Of a stretch of 64,000 nt of DNA, positions 34,855-42,743 are shown piece after piece. Positions within the stretch are counted from its first letter, which is position 1, and each line of letters begins with the position of its first letter. The notes beneath the pieces are model-generated. The model was not told the DNA's origin, did not search any database, and worked only from the letters and a program-made list of their open reading frames with translations. This DNA is from Bacteroidota bacterium (GTDB lineage: Bacteria > Bacteroidota > Bacteroidia > Flavobacteriales > Flavobacteriaceae). A program made the translations under genes and the position numbers. The stretch is taken from positions 146,860 through 210,859 of the forward strand of contig JAEYTL010000054.1 of assembly GCA_023434025.1 (NCBI GenBank), read 5' to 3'.

Positions 34855-35919
34855 ATGCGTAAAATTTGTGAAATTCTATTGTTAATCCTTTTGGTTTCCT
34901 GCAAGGATGCTGAAAATAAACCGCTTACTAATTTGCGTGCACCGTTTACCGGGGTTCACGTAACAACACTTTTGGCAGACACCATGAGTGTAAGAGCCAT
35001 TACGCTGGAAAAAGACAAAGTGTGGTATGCTACTGATAAAGGCGGGTATGGCTATTGTAAATTAGACCAATCCAAAAATTTTATCGGTCGTATCGCATCA
35101 GATACCATTTATCCGCACTTTAGGGGAATTGCACAAAACAGCTCTTCGGTATTCATGATCAGTACCGAGAAGCCGGCGGCAATTTACAGGCTTTCGAAAC
35201 CCGATAATGTAGTTACAAAGGTTTTTGAAGATAAACATCCGGGTGCTTTTTATAATGGAATTCAATTCTGGAATGAATACGAAGGCATTGCCATGGGCGA
35301 CCCGCAAAATGGGTGTCTTTCTGTGGTGGTAACACGTGACAAAGGGAATACATGGACAAAAATTGCGTGCAGTGAATTACCTGAAATAGAACCTGGCGAA
35401 GCAGGTTTTGCAGCCAGCAACAGCAGTCTGGTTGTGAAAGGCGACAATACATGGATTGTTACCGGAGGAACAAAGGCCAGGATTTTCTTTTCAAGGGACA
35501 AAGGCAAAACATGGGCCGTTCATGAAACACCAATCAATCAGGGAAAACCAATGGCCGGGATTTTTACAGCCGATTTTTATAATGACTCTATTGGTATTAT
35601 AGCGGGTGGGGATTATGAAAATCAGGGTGAAAATTTTAAAAACAAAGCTCTGACGATAAACAGCGGACAAACCTGGGCATTAATTTCAGATGGAGAGGCA
35701 TTTGGTTATACATCTTGTATTCAGTTTGTTCCGGAATCCGGAGGACTTTTAACCGTAAGTGTAGGGCCTCAGGGAATTTATTTTTCAGATGACAGCGGCA
35801 GTTTTTGGAAAAAAATAAGCGATGAAAAAGACCTGCATACGATTCGCTTTATCGATGAAAGAAATGCTGTCGCTGCCGGCAAAAATAAAATTATTAAAAT
35901 AAAATTTACCTCTGATTAA
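34855..35919 (+). CDS. lipoprotein with BNR/Ycf48-like beta-propeller
   Basis: A 354-residue lipoprotein (Cys16 after LLLILLVS). The rest shows beta-propeller blades with BNR/Asp-box features: VTRDKGNTWTKI, FFSRDKGKTWAVHE, INSGQTWALI and YFSDDSGSFWKKI, spaced by 50 to 90 residues. In Bacteroidota such proteins are labelled oxidoreductase or sialidase-like; no catalytic residues for a sialidase are visible, and the closest known fold is the Ycf48 photosystem assembly propeller. Its function is unknown. The stop codon shares TTAA with the stop of the convergent gene. Confidence 0.82.
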   Translation: MRKICEILLLILLVSCKDAENKPLTNLRAPFTGVHVTTLLADTMSVRAITLEKDKVWYATDKGGYGYCKLDQSKNFIGRIASDTIYPHFRGIAQNSSSVFMISTEKPAAIYRLSKPDNVVTKVFEDKHPGAFYNGIQFWNEYEGIAMGDPQNGCLSVVVTRDKGNTWTKIACSELPEIEPGEAGFAASNSSLVVKGDNTWIVTGGTKARIFFSRDKGKTWAVHETPINQGKPMAGIFTADFYNDSIGIIAGGDYENQGENFKNKALTINSGQTWALISDGEAFGYTSCIQFVPESGGLLTVSVGPQGIYFSDDSGSFWKKISDEKDLHTIRFIDERNAVAAGKNKIIKIKFTSD

Positions 35920-36368
35920 TTTTTATTGGCCGGTCGGTTTTCGCGGTATTGCTTCAGCAATTTACGGTTAAAATCTTCTTCAGCTTTTTTAAGCTTAATG
36001 ATTTTGTGCGAACTGATGACATTTTTTAAATCAGAAATCAATTTTTTTCGCAACTGATGTGTTTCTTCTTCTACACTTTCCATTTGTGACAATAGGTTGG
36101 AAGCCTCTTTTTCGGACATTGTCTCTAAGTCGGTATCCATTCGCTTCATGTAGGACTTCATTTTTTCATGACGAAGCTCAAACTGTTTTTCTTCAAAAGC
36201 ATTATAAATCGGCCAGAATTTTTCGGCTTCCTGCTGTGTTAAGGAAAGCTCACTGGTAATAAACGCGGTTTTTAACGCTTTTACTTTTTCTCTTTTTCCG
36301 CCCTGGGCAAAGCCGGCTGACACAAAAAGGAGACATATAATCAGGGTATAAAGGGAACTTCTTTTCAT
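35916..36368 (-). CDS. Spy/CpxP-like periplasmic protein of the ECF module
   Basis: A 150-residue exported helical protein: signal peptide up to about residue 21 (FVSAGFAQ), then long charged helices (LSLTQQEAEKFWPIYNAFEE, ESVEEETHQLRKKLISDLKN, LKKAEEDFNRKLLKQYREN). The L-(T/S)-x-x-(E/Q)-x(3)-F-W-P-I-Y motif resembles LTxxQ motifs of Spy/CpxP chaperones. Databases call relatives sensor of ECF-type sigma factor. It is the third gene of a leftward operon after a sigma factor and a membrane protein, so a role in sensing envelope state is inferred from context only. Confidence 0.78.
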   Translation of the reverse strand: MKRSSLYTLIICLLFVSAGFAQGGKREKVKALKTAFITSELSLTQQEAEKFWPIYNAFEEKQFELRHEKMKSYMKRMDTDLETMSEKEASNLLSQMESVEEETHQLRKKLISDLKNVISSHKIIKLKKAEEDFNRKLLKQYRENRPANKN

Positions 36369-36379
36369 AGTATTGTTAG

Positions 36380-36793
36380 TTAATCAATGAGGTAGTGTTC
36401 AATCGATTCATTTTCAAGTAAATATTTTTCAATTGTTTCTGATTCCAGCGTAGTTTGTCTTTGCAGTGAATTCAGATCAGATTCATCCAGAAAACTGATA
36501 ATATCTTCCGTATATATAGCAGGATGATAACTTAAATACTGTTCAATGGAGTCGTTATCAAGCAGGCTTTTTTTAACTTTCCAGTGTTGATATACAGGGA
36601 TACTAACAGCCAAAAGAGTAACTGCCGCTACGGCTGACAACCAGTATTTGCGGTATGATTTGAGCAAAATCACCTTGGGTTCCTCGGCCGTTATCTGTTC
36701 CCGTATTTTTGATTCAAGCGTATCAAAATAGTTTTCGGGAACTTTAAAACCCGGTTTAATTTTGGGATGTTTATGTAAATCAGTTGTTGCCAT
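36380..36793 (-). CDS. membrane protein, probable anti-sigma factor
   Basis: A 137-residue protein with one transmembrane helix (about residues 46-66, WLSAVAAVTLLAVSIPVY). The cytosolic N-terminus holds KIKPGFKVPENYFDTLESKI, a motif found in many Bacteroidota proteins that follow ECF sigma genes. The periplasmic part ends in three short repeats of the type ENESIEHYLID, DNDSIEQYLSY and ESETIEKYLLE, close copies of one another. No zinc-binding HxxxCxxC anti-sigma motif is present. The ATG at 36793 avoids overlap with the sigma gene and is preferred. The anti-sigma role is inferred from position and topology. Confidence 0.75.
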   Translation of the reverse strand: MATTDLHKHPKIKPGFKVPENYFDTLESKIREQITAEEPKVILLKSYRKYWLSAVAAVTLLAVSIPVYQHWKVKKSLLDNDSIEQYLSYHPAIYTEDIISFLDESDLNSLQRQTTLESETIEKYLLENESIEHYLID

Positions 36794-36824
36794 ATTCTCT
36801 TTGACTTTAAAAATAATAAATGGT

Positions 36825-37382
36825 TTAATGGAGCGATAAATATTCTTCAATTTTTTTAACGGCTATATGATACGAGGCTTTTAATCCGCCTACAGAGGTC
36901 CCTAAAATTTCAGATATCGCTTCATATTTTAATTCTTCAAAATATTTCATCTTAAACACAAGCTGTTGCTTTTCGGGAAGCCGGGCAATCGCTTTTTGCA
37001 GTTTCAGCTGAATTTCATCACCGTCAAAATAGACATCGGCTTTCATTTTCTCTGTTTGCTGTAAAAGGTAGTCTTCACTGGTTGTTTGAAATCGTTTTGC
37101 CTTTTGCTGCAGGAAAGTCAGTGCTTCGTTGGTTGCAATGCGGTACATCCAGGAAAAGAGTTTACTCTCTCCTTTAAATCCGCTTAAATTTCGGTAAACT
37201 TTAATAAAGGTATTTTGCAGTACATCGTCTGCGTCATCGTGATTCAGAACTAAATTACGGATATGGGCATACAGCGGACGCTGATACTGTGAGACCAACT
37301 CCTGAAAGGCGTTTTGTTGCGTTTTCGGATTTAATAACGCTTCTATAAAAGCTTTTTCGTCTTGCAAAACCGTTTTTATCAA
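36825..37382 (-). CDS. ECF-type RNA polymerase sigma factor
   Basis: A 185-residue group IV sigma factor. Region 2 lies at about residues 22-95 (FQELVSQYQRPLYAHIRNLV, DADDVLQNTFIKVYRNL, SKLFSWMYRIATNEAL), matching the core-binding and -10 recognition helices; region 4 lies at about 125-180 (IARLPEKQQLVFKMKYFEELKYEAISEILG then SVGGLKASYHIAVKKIEEYL), a helix-turn-helix for the -35 element. It heads the set sigma, membrane protein, Spy-like protein. ECF genes often control their own operon; no -33/-10 of the usual type was seen ahead of it, which fits self-regulation but does not show it. Confidence 0.92.
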   Translation of the reverse strand: MIKTVLQDEKAFIEALLNPKTQQNAFQELVSQYQRPLYAHIRNLVLNHDDADDVLQNTFIKVYRNLSGFKGESKLFSWMYRIATNEALTFLQQKAKRFQTTSEDYLLQQTEKMKADVYFDGDEIQLKLQKAIARLPEKQQLVFKMKYFEELKYEAISEILGTSVGGLKASYHIAVKKIEEYLSLH

Positions 37383-37432
37383 TTAGACTGTTAAAATATA
37401 AAATGGTTTAACAGCATCATCGTAAAAATTGA

Positions 37433-38494
37433 TTATTCCGTTAAAGCAGAAGTGTTGGAAAGGTTTGTGCCTGTTTGTTTTACCGCTTGTTGCTTAACAG
37501 GAATATACATTTCGGTCAGCCATTGCGAAGGTTGTTTAACTTCAGTTCTGCTTTTCAGATAAACCTCACGAAAAGCACCGTTTGGGTTCTGTTCCAGGTT
37601 ATTCTTTTTAAGATAATCAAACCCTTTATCCCAGGCTTTCTTACTGTGTGAATAATCTCCTTTTAAGATGATTTTGAGGGCCTGATGGGGTTGAATACTG
37701 TCCACCGTAAATTCACTTTCTGGCGTAGTATAGATATTTTCTGTCAGGGTAGTGGCTATTGAAAAGGTGACGTTGTTTTTAGCCGTATCGTAGTTGTCAA
37801 AAACAACAAATTTTTGCTTGTTGGTTTTGATGTTATTTTCGGCAACAAAGTCAATCAGTAACGGCATGGTATTTTGAAGGACAGTATAAAAATCCGAAAT
37901 TTTGCTTTCTTCTTTGCGTAGAATGTACTTTTGATGCACAACGTCAACAATTCCCGCTATATCAATGGAATAAGTTGTTATCTCTTTGTCAAGCACCTTG
38001 GTGAGCTCCGTGAGAATTTTATCAAAATCTGAACCTAACTTTTGTTCAAACCCACCCGAAAAAACAGATTTCAGTTTACCCATAAAATCAAGTTCTCCGG
38101 AAGAATTCCAGGTTATTCTGGTTCCGCCAACAGTATCTTTAAAGGTGATATAGGCCGATGATAATTTGCCGTCTCTGGAAATTTTCTGGGCAATGCTGTC
38201 ATTTTCTTTTAAATAAATGGTTTTTATATATCCGTTGCCCCCGGATCCTTTCCAGTGGAATGAGCTGCCGGTGCCAACAGAATTCTCCGGATAGCTGACT
38301 TTTGCATCAGGATCTGCCTGATAAAATGATTCCCAGTTCTGGTAATCGTTAATAAAGTGAAACAGAGCCGTCTTATCTAAATTGATTACTTTACTTCTTG
38401 TAACGGAATATGTCCCTTTCTTGGTCCATACATAAACCGTAAAAGCAAGCAAAATCAGTAAAATCAACAGTACTATATACTTCAATATTCTCAT
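37433..38494 (-). CDS. SRPBCC (polyketide-cyclase-like) plus effector-binding domain membrane protein
   Basis: A 353-residue protein. An N-terminal transmembrane helix (about residues 5-23) precedes an SRPBCC/polyketide cyclase domain (about 30-165: SRSKVINLDKTALFHFINDYQNWESF, GGTRITWNSSGEL), and the C-terminal part (about 180-330) resembles the GyrI-like/AraC effector-binding fold (YILRKEESKISDFYTVLQNTMPLL, VDSIQPHQALKIILKGDY). The start at 38494 is chosen over 38518 because it gives a clean basic start before the helix. This pairing of domains is known in Bacteroidota; the ligand is unknown. It follows the ECF module in direction but is separated from it by 50 bp. Confidence 0.8.
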   Translation of the reverse strand: MRILKYIVLLILLILLAFTVYVWTKKGTYSVTRSKVINLDKTALFHFINDYQNWESFYQADPDAKVSYPENSVGTGSSFHWKGSGGNGYIKTIYLKENDSIAQKISRDGKLSSAYITFKDTVGGTRITWNSSGELDFMGKLKSVFSGGFEQKLGSDFDKILTELTKVLDKEITTYSIDIAGIVDVVHQKYILRKEESKISDFYTVLQNTMPLLIDFVAENNIKTNKQKFVVFDNYDTAKNNVTFSIATTLTENIYTTPESEFTVDSIQPHQALKIILKGDYSHSKKAWDKGFDYLKKNNLEQNPNGAFREVYLKSRTEVKQPSQWLTEMYIPVKQQAVKQTGTNLSNTSALTE

Positions 38495-38642
38495 GACGAA
38501 AGGAAACTTTAAAAACACTATAAAGGTAGGAAATTTATTTTCGTTTTAACAAAAATGCATTTTTCTTCTGCAGAAAACAGTTTTTTTATCTGCAGGTAAG
38601 AATCAAAAGGCACCGTCTTAAACTTAAAAAAAACCTAAATAG

Positions 38643-38670
38643 AAAAACGCCCCGAAAGAGAGGCGTTTTT
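38643..38670 (-). terminator. Rho-independent terminator after ompA-family gene
   Basis: Arms AAAAACGCC (38643-38651) and GGCGTTTTT (38662-38670), 10-nt loop. The A-run on the left makes a U-tract for minus-strand transcripts, 22 bp past the OmpA-family stop codon. Confidence 0.85.
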
Positions 38671-38692
38671 TATGATGAAGGAAAAACATAAA

Positions 38693-39529
38693 TTATTTTC
38701 CGGTTTGTTTTTTCATTTCTTTTTCAATCATTTCATAGAACTGATCAATTTTCGGCATCACAATAATTCTTGTTCTGCGGTTAGCAGCCCTGTTTTCAAC
38801 CGTATTATTTTCTACTAAAGGCAAGTACTCACTTCTACCGGCTGCAATCAGCTGACGTGGATTAACTTTGTGTGTATTGGTTAACACCCGAACCACGGCA
38901 GTAGCACGTTTAACACTTAAATCCCAGTTGTCTAAAAGTACGCCGTTTTTATACGGAACATTATCGGTGTGGCTTTCAACCATACACTCAAAATCAGGTT
39001 TTTCATTTACCACCTTGGCTACCTTGCCTAATATTTCTTTAGCACGGTCACTGATTTCGTAACTTCCGGATTTAAACAACAACTTATCGGCAATAGAAAT
39101 CATAACCACTCCTTTGTCAACATTAATCTGAATATCCGGATCCGATATACCCACAGCACCTTTTAGGCTGGTAACCAAAGCTAGGGTAACACTGTCTTTT
39201 TTGGTCAAGGCATCCTGTAAACGGGAAATCTTTAAATCCTTTTCTTTCAGACTTTCCAATGATTTTTCAAGGTTTTCTGCACCTTTGGTAGTAAGGGTAG
39301 TTAAATTACCCATATTGTTGATTAAATCAGAATTGTTTTTCTTTAAATCATTGACCTGATTGGCTAATAAATCTTTTTCAGATAAACATAAATTTAATTT
39401 AACTGTGGTTGAATTCAGTAAGTCCTGACATTCTTTGTTTTTTGCCTCTAATTCGGCAATTTTTTTCTTTGTACCACAAGAGCCTAAGGTTAAGGCAACA
39501 ACAGATAGTAATAAAACAACTCGTTTCAT
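38693..39529 (-). CDS. OmpA-family lipoprotein
   Basis: A 278-residue lipoprotein (Cys18 after LTLGS). Residues 20-115 form a coiled coil (KIAELEAKNKECQDLL, LKKNNSDLINNM, LEKSLESLKEKDLKISRLQD). The C-terminal OmpA domain (about 135-265) shows DKLLFKSGSYEIS, the peptidoglycan-binding SHTDNVPYKN and NWDLSVKRATAVVRVL, and NRRTRIIVMPK. It would tether the outer membrane to peptidoglycan, like Pal or a motor-stator-like protein. A strong TAATTTTG -10-like element lies at 39551-39558 and a perfect 16-bp palindrome at 39564-39579, just upstream. Confidence 0.92.
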   Translation of the reverse strand: MKRVVLLLSVVALTLGSCGTKKKIAELEAKNKECQDLLNSTTVKLNLCLSEKDLLANQVNDLKKNNSDLINNMGNLTTLTTKGAENLEKSLESLKEKDLKISRLQDALTKKDSVTLALVTSLKGAVGISDPDIQINVDKGVVMISIADKLLFKSGSYEISDRAKEILGKVAKVVNEKPDFECMVESHTDNVPYKNGVLLDNWDLSVKRATAVVRVLTNTHKVNPRQLIAAGRSEYLPLVENNTVENRAANRRTRIIVMPKIDQFYEMIEKEMKKQTGK

Positions 39530-39563
39530 GATAATGTTTTTTTTATTTTACAAAATTAACGCC

Positions 39564-39579
39564 ATTCCATTAATGGAAT
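39564..39579. promoter_or_regulatory. 16-bp perfect palindrome upstream of the OmpA-family gene
   Basis: ATTCCATTAATGGAAT is fully self-complementary. It lies 5 bp upstream of a minus-strand TAATTTTG (-10-like, 39551-39558), where a -33 box would be expected but is not seen, which would suit an activator or repressor site. Confidence 0.5.
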
Positions 39580-39603
39580 TACATTTTTATAGATAAACTA
39601 ATG

Positions 39604-40599
39604 TTAAAATTTATCTGCAAATATCGTGCAATTTTTTACAAAATAGGCATAAACGATGCTGTTTATTTTGTAATAGCCATTCTTGACCTTCGGTTCCCGT
39701 TTACGTAAGGTTTTGATTAGTAGCGAATAAAAAGAAAAATGAGCTTGTGTAATGGCCAGAAAGTGTTTGAATTTTCCGCTCATTAAAAATTGAATTCCCG
39801 CTATCCCGTCTAAAATCAACCGCCCGAAAACCACTAAAAAAAGCCGGTTCTTGGGTAAATTTTTAGTCAGCATCAGTAGGGAGTTTCTAAAATTCAGAAA
39901 CGTTTTTTTAGGATTTGATGCCGCCAGGGTTGCTCCTCCCAGATGGTAAACAGTGGATAGTCCGCAATAATACGTAGTGTAGCTCCGGTTAAAACCCCGC
40001 CAGCAGAGATCGATTTCTTCCTGATGAGCAAAAAAATCAGCATCAAAGCCTTTTAATTCGCGGTATGCCGTCTTTCGGATAAAAAAGCACGCTCCTGAAG
40101 CCCAAAAAACGGGTACGGTATCATTATACTGGCCGGTGTCAATTTCAATCGTATTAAAAATACGTCCGCGGCAAAACGGGTAGCCAAACCGGTCGATAAA
40201 TCCGCCACCGGCTCCGGCATATTCAAAACAAGACTTATTTTTATAATCCAGAATTTTGGGCTGTATAATGGCTGTGCCGGGGTTGTTTTCAAAGGTAGCC
40301 AGAATAGGGGTGAGCCAGTTTTCGGTTACTTCCACATCAGAATTCAGCAGGCAGTAAATTTCTTCTTCAACGGTTTGTAACCCTTCATTATATCCCCGGG
40401 CAAAACCAAAATTTTGTGCGTTCCGGATGATTTTTACCGACGGAAACTTTTCTGTCAGGACTTCAATGGAATGATCCGTTGACGCATTATCAATAACATA
40501 AACGGTGGCCTGTTGCGAATAGTTGACTACGGAAGGCAGAAATTCGGTGAGAAGTTTAGCCCCGTTCCAGTTTAAAATGACGACAGCGATTTTTTTCAA
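39604..40599 (-). CDS. family 2 glycosyltransferase
   Basis: A 331-residue GT-A fold glycosyltransferase. The N-terminus AVVILNWNGAKLLTEFLPSVV, the nucleotide-sugar region VYVIDNASTDHSIEVL, and the metal-binding variant LLNSDVEVTENWL (about residues 83-95) are typical of the rhamnosyl/GT2 group, followed by FWASGACFFIRKTAYRELKGFDADFFAHQEEIDLCWR, cut here for description as the acceptor-side ED motif near residue 190. A C-terminal amphipathic region may attach it to the membrane. Sugar donor and acceptor are unknown. It is the last gene in a three-gene leftward set with the 115-residue protein and the HsdR-N protein. Confidence 0.9.
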   Translation of the reverse strand: MKKIAVVILNWNGAKLLTEFLPSVVNYSQQATVYVIDNASTDHSIEVLTEKFPSVKIIRNAQNFGFARGYNEGLQTVEEEIYCLLNSDVEVTENWLTPILATFENNPGTAIIQPKILDYKNKSCFEYAGAGGGFIDRFGYPFCRGRIFNTIEIDTGQYNDTVPVFWASGACFFIRKTAYRELKGFDADFFAHQEEIDLCWRGFNRSYTTYYCGLSTVYHLGGATLAASNPKKTFLNFRNSLLMLTKNLPKNRLFLVVFGRLILDGIAGIQFLMSGKFKHFLAITQAHFSFYSLLIKTLRKREPKVKNGYYKINSIVYAYFVKNCTIFADKF

Positions 40600-40616
40600 A
40601 ATAGATTGATGTGTTT

Positions 40617-40964
40617 TTAAAGTTGTTGTTTTTTGAGGGCAGAAGCGTATTGTGCTTCAATATCGCATCCCATATAGCTTGTCCATCTTCCTGTATGATG
40701 ATTTTTTTGAAAAAAAACAGGCGTAATTTCAGTTCCGTTCTGATCTTTTAAAGTCAGTTTATAACCCGTAACCTGATGCAGAAAATCCGGTGAATAATTA
40801 TTGGCAATGGATACTATTGTAAACCGTCTGTCAAATTTTGAATCCAAATACTCCTGAATAGAACGTTTAACCATGAATCCGGGGGTAATGAAATACAAAC
40901 TGAAATAAACAAACAGGATCAATGTGATTCCGCCGGCAAAAATAAATTTAAACAGACATCTCAT
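40617..40964 (-). CDS. membrane-anchored protein of unknown function
   Basis: I do not recognise this 115-residue protein. It has a single N-terminal transmembrane segment (about residues 5-27, LFKFIFAGGITLILFVYFSLYF) and a mixed soluble region with a basic face (SIQEYLDSKFDRRFTIVSIANNY) and KLTLKDQNGTEITPVFFQKNHH. The start overlaps the end of the HsdR-N gene by 4 bp (ATGA type), and it precedes the glycosyltransferase gene by 17 bp, so it is part of that operon. Likely periplasm-facing. Confidence 0.72.
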   Translation of the reverse strand: MRCLFKFIFAGGITLILFVYFSLYFITPGFMVKRSIQEYLDSKFDRRFTIVSIANNYSPDFLHQVTGYKLTLKDQNGTEITPVFFQKNHHTGRWTSYMGCDIEAQYASALKKQQL

Positions 40965-41419
40965 AACGATTTATTTTTCTTAAAATTGATCATCTCATTC
41001 AAAAAAATATACTTTTCATTTTCAAAATCCATTTGACAAAAATAGTGATTCAAACCGTTGGTTACCATCAGATAATTTGCCTTTAAGGTTAAATTATATC
41101 TTGCAATCTGATCAAATACAGCCTGTGTAATCGCAACGTTGGGCTGTTTGCATTCCACGACCAGCAAAATAGAGCCGTCCGTTTGAAAGACCACCACATC
41201 ATACCGTTTAGTTAAACCGTTCAGTTTAATTACTTTTTCAACGTTAATCAAGGATTTGGGATAGTTTTTTTCCTGAATCAGGTACTGCACCACATGAATG
41301 CGGACCCACTCTTCGGGGGTGAGTACCACAAATTTTTTCCGGATTTCATCAAATACCAACAAGTTATTTTCACTATTTTTGAAGCGAAAGGAAAAGTCGG
41401 GAAAATTCAGTTTTTGCAT
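40961..41419 (-). CDS. orphan HsdR N-terminal-type PD-(D/E)XK protein
   Basis: A 152-residue cytosolic protein matching the type I restriction enzyme R-subunit N-terminal domain. The nuclease signature is visible: Asp74 in KRYDVVVF, then Glu89-Cys-Lys91 in LLVVECKQPN, and a following Gln104-x3-Tyr108 in DQIARYN, as in HsdR motif QxxxY. No ATPase or HsdM/HsdS genes are near, so it is not a restriction system. Such stand-alone proteins are widespread in Bacteroidota and uncharacterised; DNA repair or RNA processing have been guessed. It heads the operon with a membrane protein and a glycosyltransferase, and its promoter predicts a leaderless transcript. Confidence 0.85.
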   Translation of the reverse strand: MQKLNFPDFSFRFKNSENNLLVFDEIRKKFVVLTPEEWVRIHVVQYLIQEKNYPKSLINVEKVIKLNGLTKRYDVVVFQTDGSILLVVECKQPNVAITQAVFDQIARYNLTLKANYLMVTNGLNHYFCQMDFENEKYIFLNEMINFKKNKSL

Positions 41420-41423
41420 AAAG

Positions 41424-41453
41424 CAAATTTACTTATTTAAAACAAACAGCCAA
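41424..41453 (-). promoter_or_regulatory. putative leaderless promoter for the HsdR-N gene
   Basis: Minus-strand TTG (41451-41453), a 19-bp spacer and TAAATTTG (41424-41431). Four nucleotides separate the -10 element from the ATG (41417-41419), the same distance as at pyrE. Confidence 0.6.
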
Positions 41454-41476
41454 CTTATTTTGCCTGAACAGTTACC

Positions 41477-42481
41477 ATGGATGAAATTGTAAAAATTATA
41501 AACGATATTAAGAACGGGCAGATCAAACCCATTTATTTTTTAATGGGAGAAGAACCGTATTATATTGATAAGTTGACGGAATATATAGAAAATAATGTGT
41601 TGTCTGAAGATGAAAAGGGCTTCAATCAGATGGTGCTGTACGGAAGGGATGTCACCGTAGAAGATGTTGTTGGCAATGCCAAACGCTATCCGATGATGGC
41701 CGACCGGCAGGTGGTGATTGTAAAAGAAGCCCAGGAGCTTTCCAGAACGATTGAAAAACTGGAAAGTTATGCCGAAAATCCACAGCCAACCACTGTTTTG
41801 GTTATTGCATACAAGTATAAAACATTGGATAAACGCAAAAAGCTGACCAAGCTGATTGATAAAAACGGACTGCTGTTTGAAAGCAAAAAATTATATGAGA
41901 ACCAGGTGGCGGCATGGATTTCCAGAGTTTTAAAGCCTAAAGAATACAGCATTGACCCGAAAGCTTCGGCCATGCTGGTTGAATTTTTAGGAACAGATCT
42001 GAGCCGGATCAGCAATGAACTGGATAAGCTGCAGATTATTCTGCCGAAAGGAACCACAATCAGTCCGAACCATATTGAAGAGAATATAGGTTTCAGCAAA
42101 GACTTTAATGTGTTTGAATTGCGTAAAGCCATTGGTGACCGCAACGTGTTGCAGGCTTACCGTATTGCCGACCACTTTGCCCAGAACAAGAAGGAGTATC
42201 CGATGGTACTGACCGTTAGTATGGTTTTCAGCTTTTTTTCAGCTTTATTGCAATACCATGGGTTAAAGGATAAATCTGCCGGAAATGTATCACGGGTGTT
42301 AAAAGTAAACCCATATTTTTTAAAAGATTATGATGTGGCTTTAAAAAACTACCCGATGAAAAAGGTCAGTTCCGTCATTGCTACCCTTCGTGATATTGAC
42401 GTAAAAAGCAAAGGGGTTGGAGCCAATCAGCTGGATGAATCAGATCTATTAAAAGAGATGTTGATTAAAATCTTTCAGTAA
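41477..42481 (+). CDS. holA: DNA polymerase III subunit delta
   Basis: The delta subunit opens the sliding clamp within the clamp loader at replication. The 334-residue protein has the expected N-terminal motif PIYFLMGEEPYYIDKLTEYI (about residues 15-34), a degenerate P-loop region without Walker A, LVIAYKYKTLDKRKKLTKLI, the domain III helices with AYRIADHFAQNKKEYPMVL, and a C-terminal ANQLDESDLLKEMLIKIF. It is divergent from the HsdR-N gene, with 57 bp between starts. Confidence 0.93.
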   Translation: MDEIVKIINDIKNGQIKPIYFLMGEEPYYIDKLTEYIENNVLSEDEKGFNQMVLYGRDVTVEDVVGNAKRYPMMADRQVVIVKEAQELSRTIEKLESYAENPQPTTVLVIAYKYKTLDKRKKLTKLIDKNGLLFESKKLYENQVAAWISRVLKPKEYSIDPKASAMLVEFLGTDLSRISNELDKLQIILPKGTTISPNHIEENIGFSKDFNVFELRKAIGDRNVLQAYRIADHFAQNKKEYPMVLTVSMVFSFFSALLQYHGLKDKSAGNVSRVLKVNPYFLKDYDVALKNYPMKKVSSVIATLRDIDVKSKGVGANQLDESDLLKEMLIKIFQ

Positions 42482-42544
42482 GCATCAAAAATTCTTTATA
42501 TATTCTCGATATTTGCATTTCCAAAATTAAAAAATAACTAAATT

Positions 42545-42727
42545 ATGGGCATGAACAAGAACACCGTTTTGGCATGGGCTACTTTTATTATGATCTTAAT
42601 GGGCTTGATTTTGATTGGATTGGGAATTTACCGCTATGCCGATGTGGCCGGCTGGGGATTTTCGGCCGTAGGAGTAGGTTTTTTTGCCATTGCATGGGTG
42701 TTTAACGCCTTAAAGGGAAGAGTATAA
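42545..42727 (+). CDS. CAL67264-type small membrane protein
   Basis: A 60-residue protein with two transmembrane helices (about residues 8-28 and 34-54) joined by YRYADVAGWG. It matches what I recall of the Flavobacteriaceae CAL67264 family, of unknown function. It is 16 bp ahead of the ettA gene and 63 bp after holA. The conserved position and length support it as a real gene. Confidence 0.8.
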   Translation: MGMNKNTVLAWATFIMILMGLILIGLGIYRYADVAGWGFSAVGVGFFAIAWVFNALKGRV

Positions 42728-42743
42728 ATAAAGTAATAAAGAT

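Noticed and set aside
40961..41419. Remnant of a type I restriction system
   Set aside because: The protein is complete as a single domain, sits in an operon with unrelated genes, and no hsdM or hsdS sequence is near.
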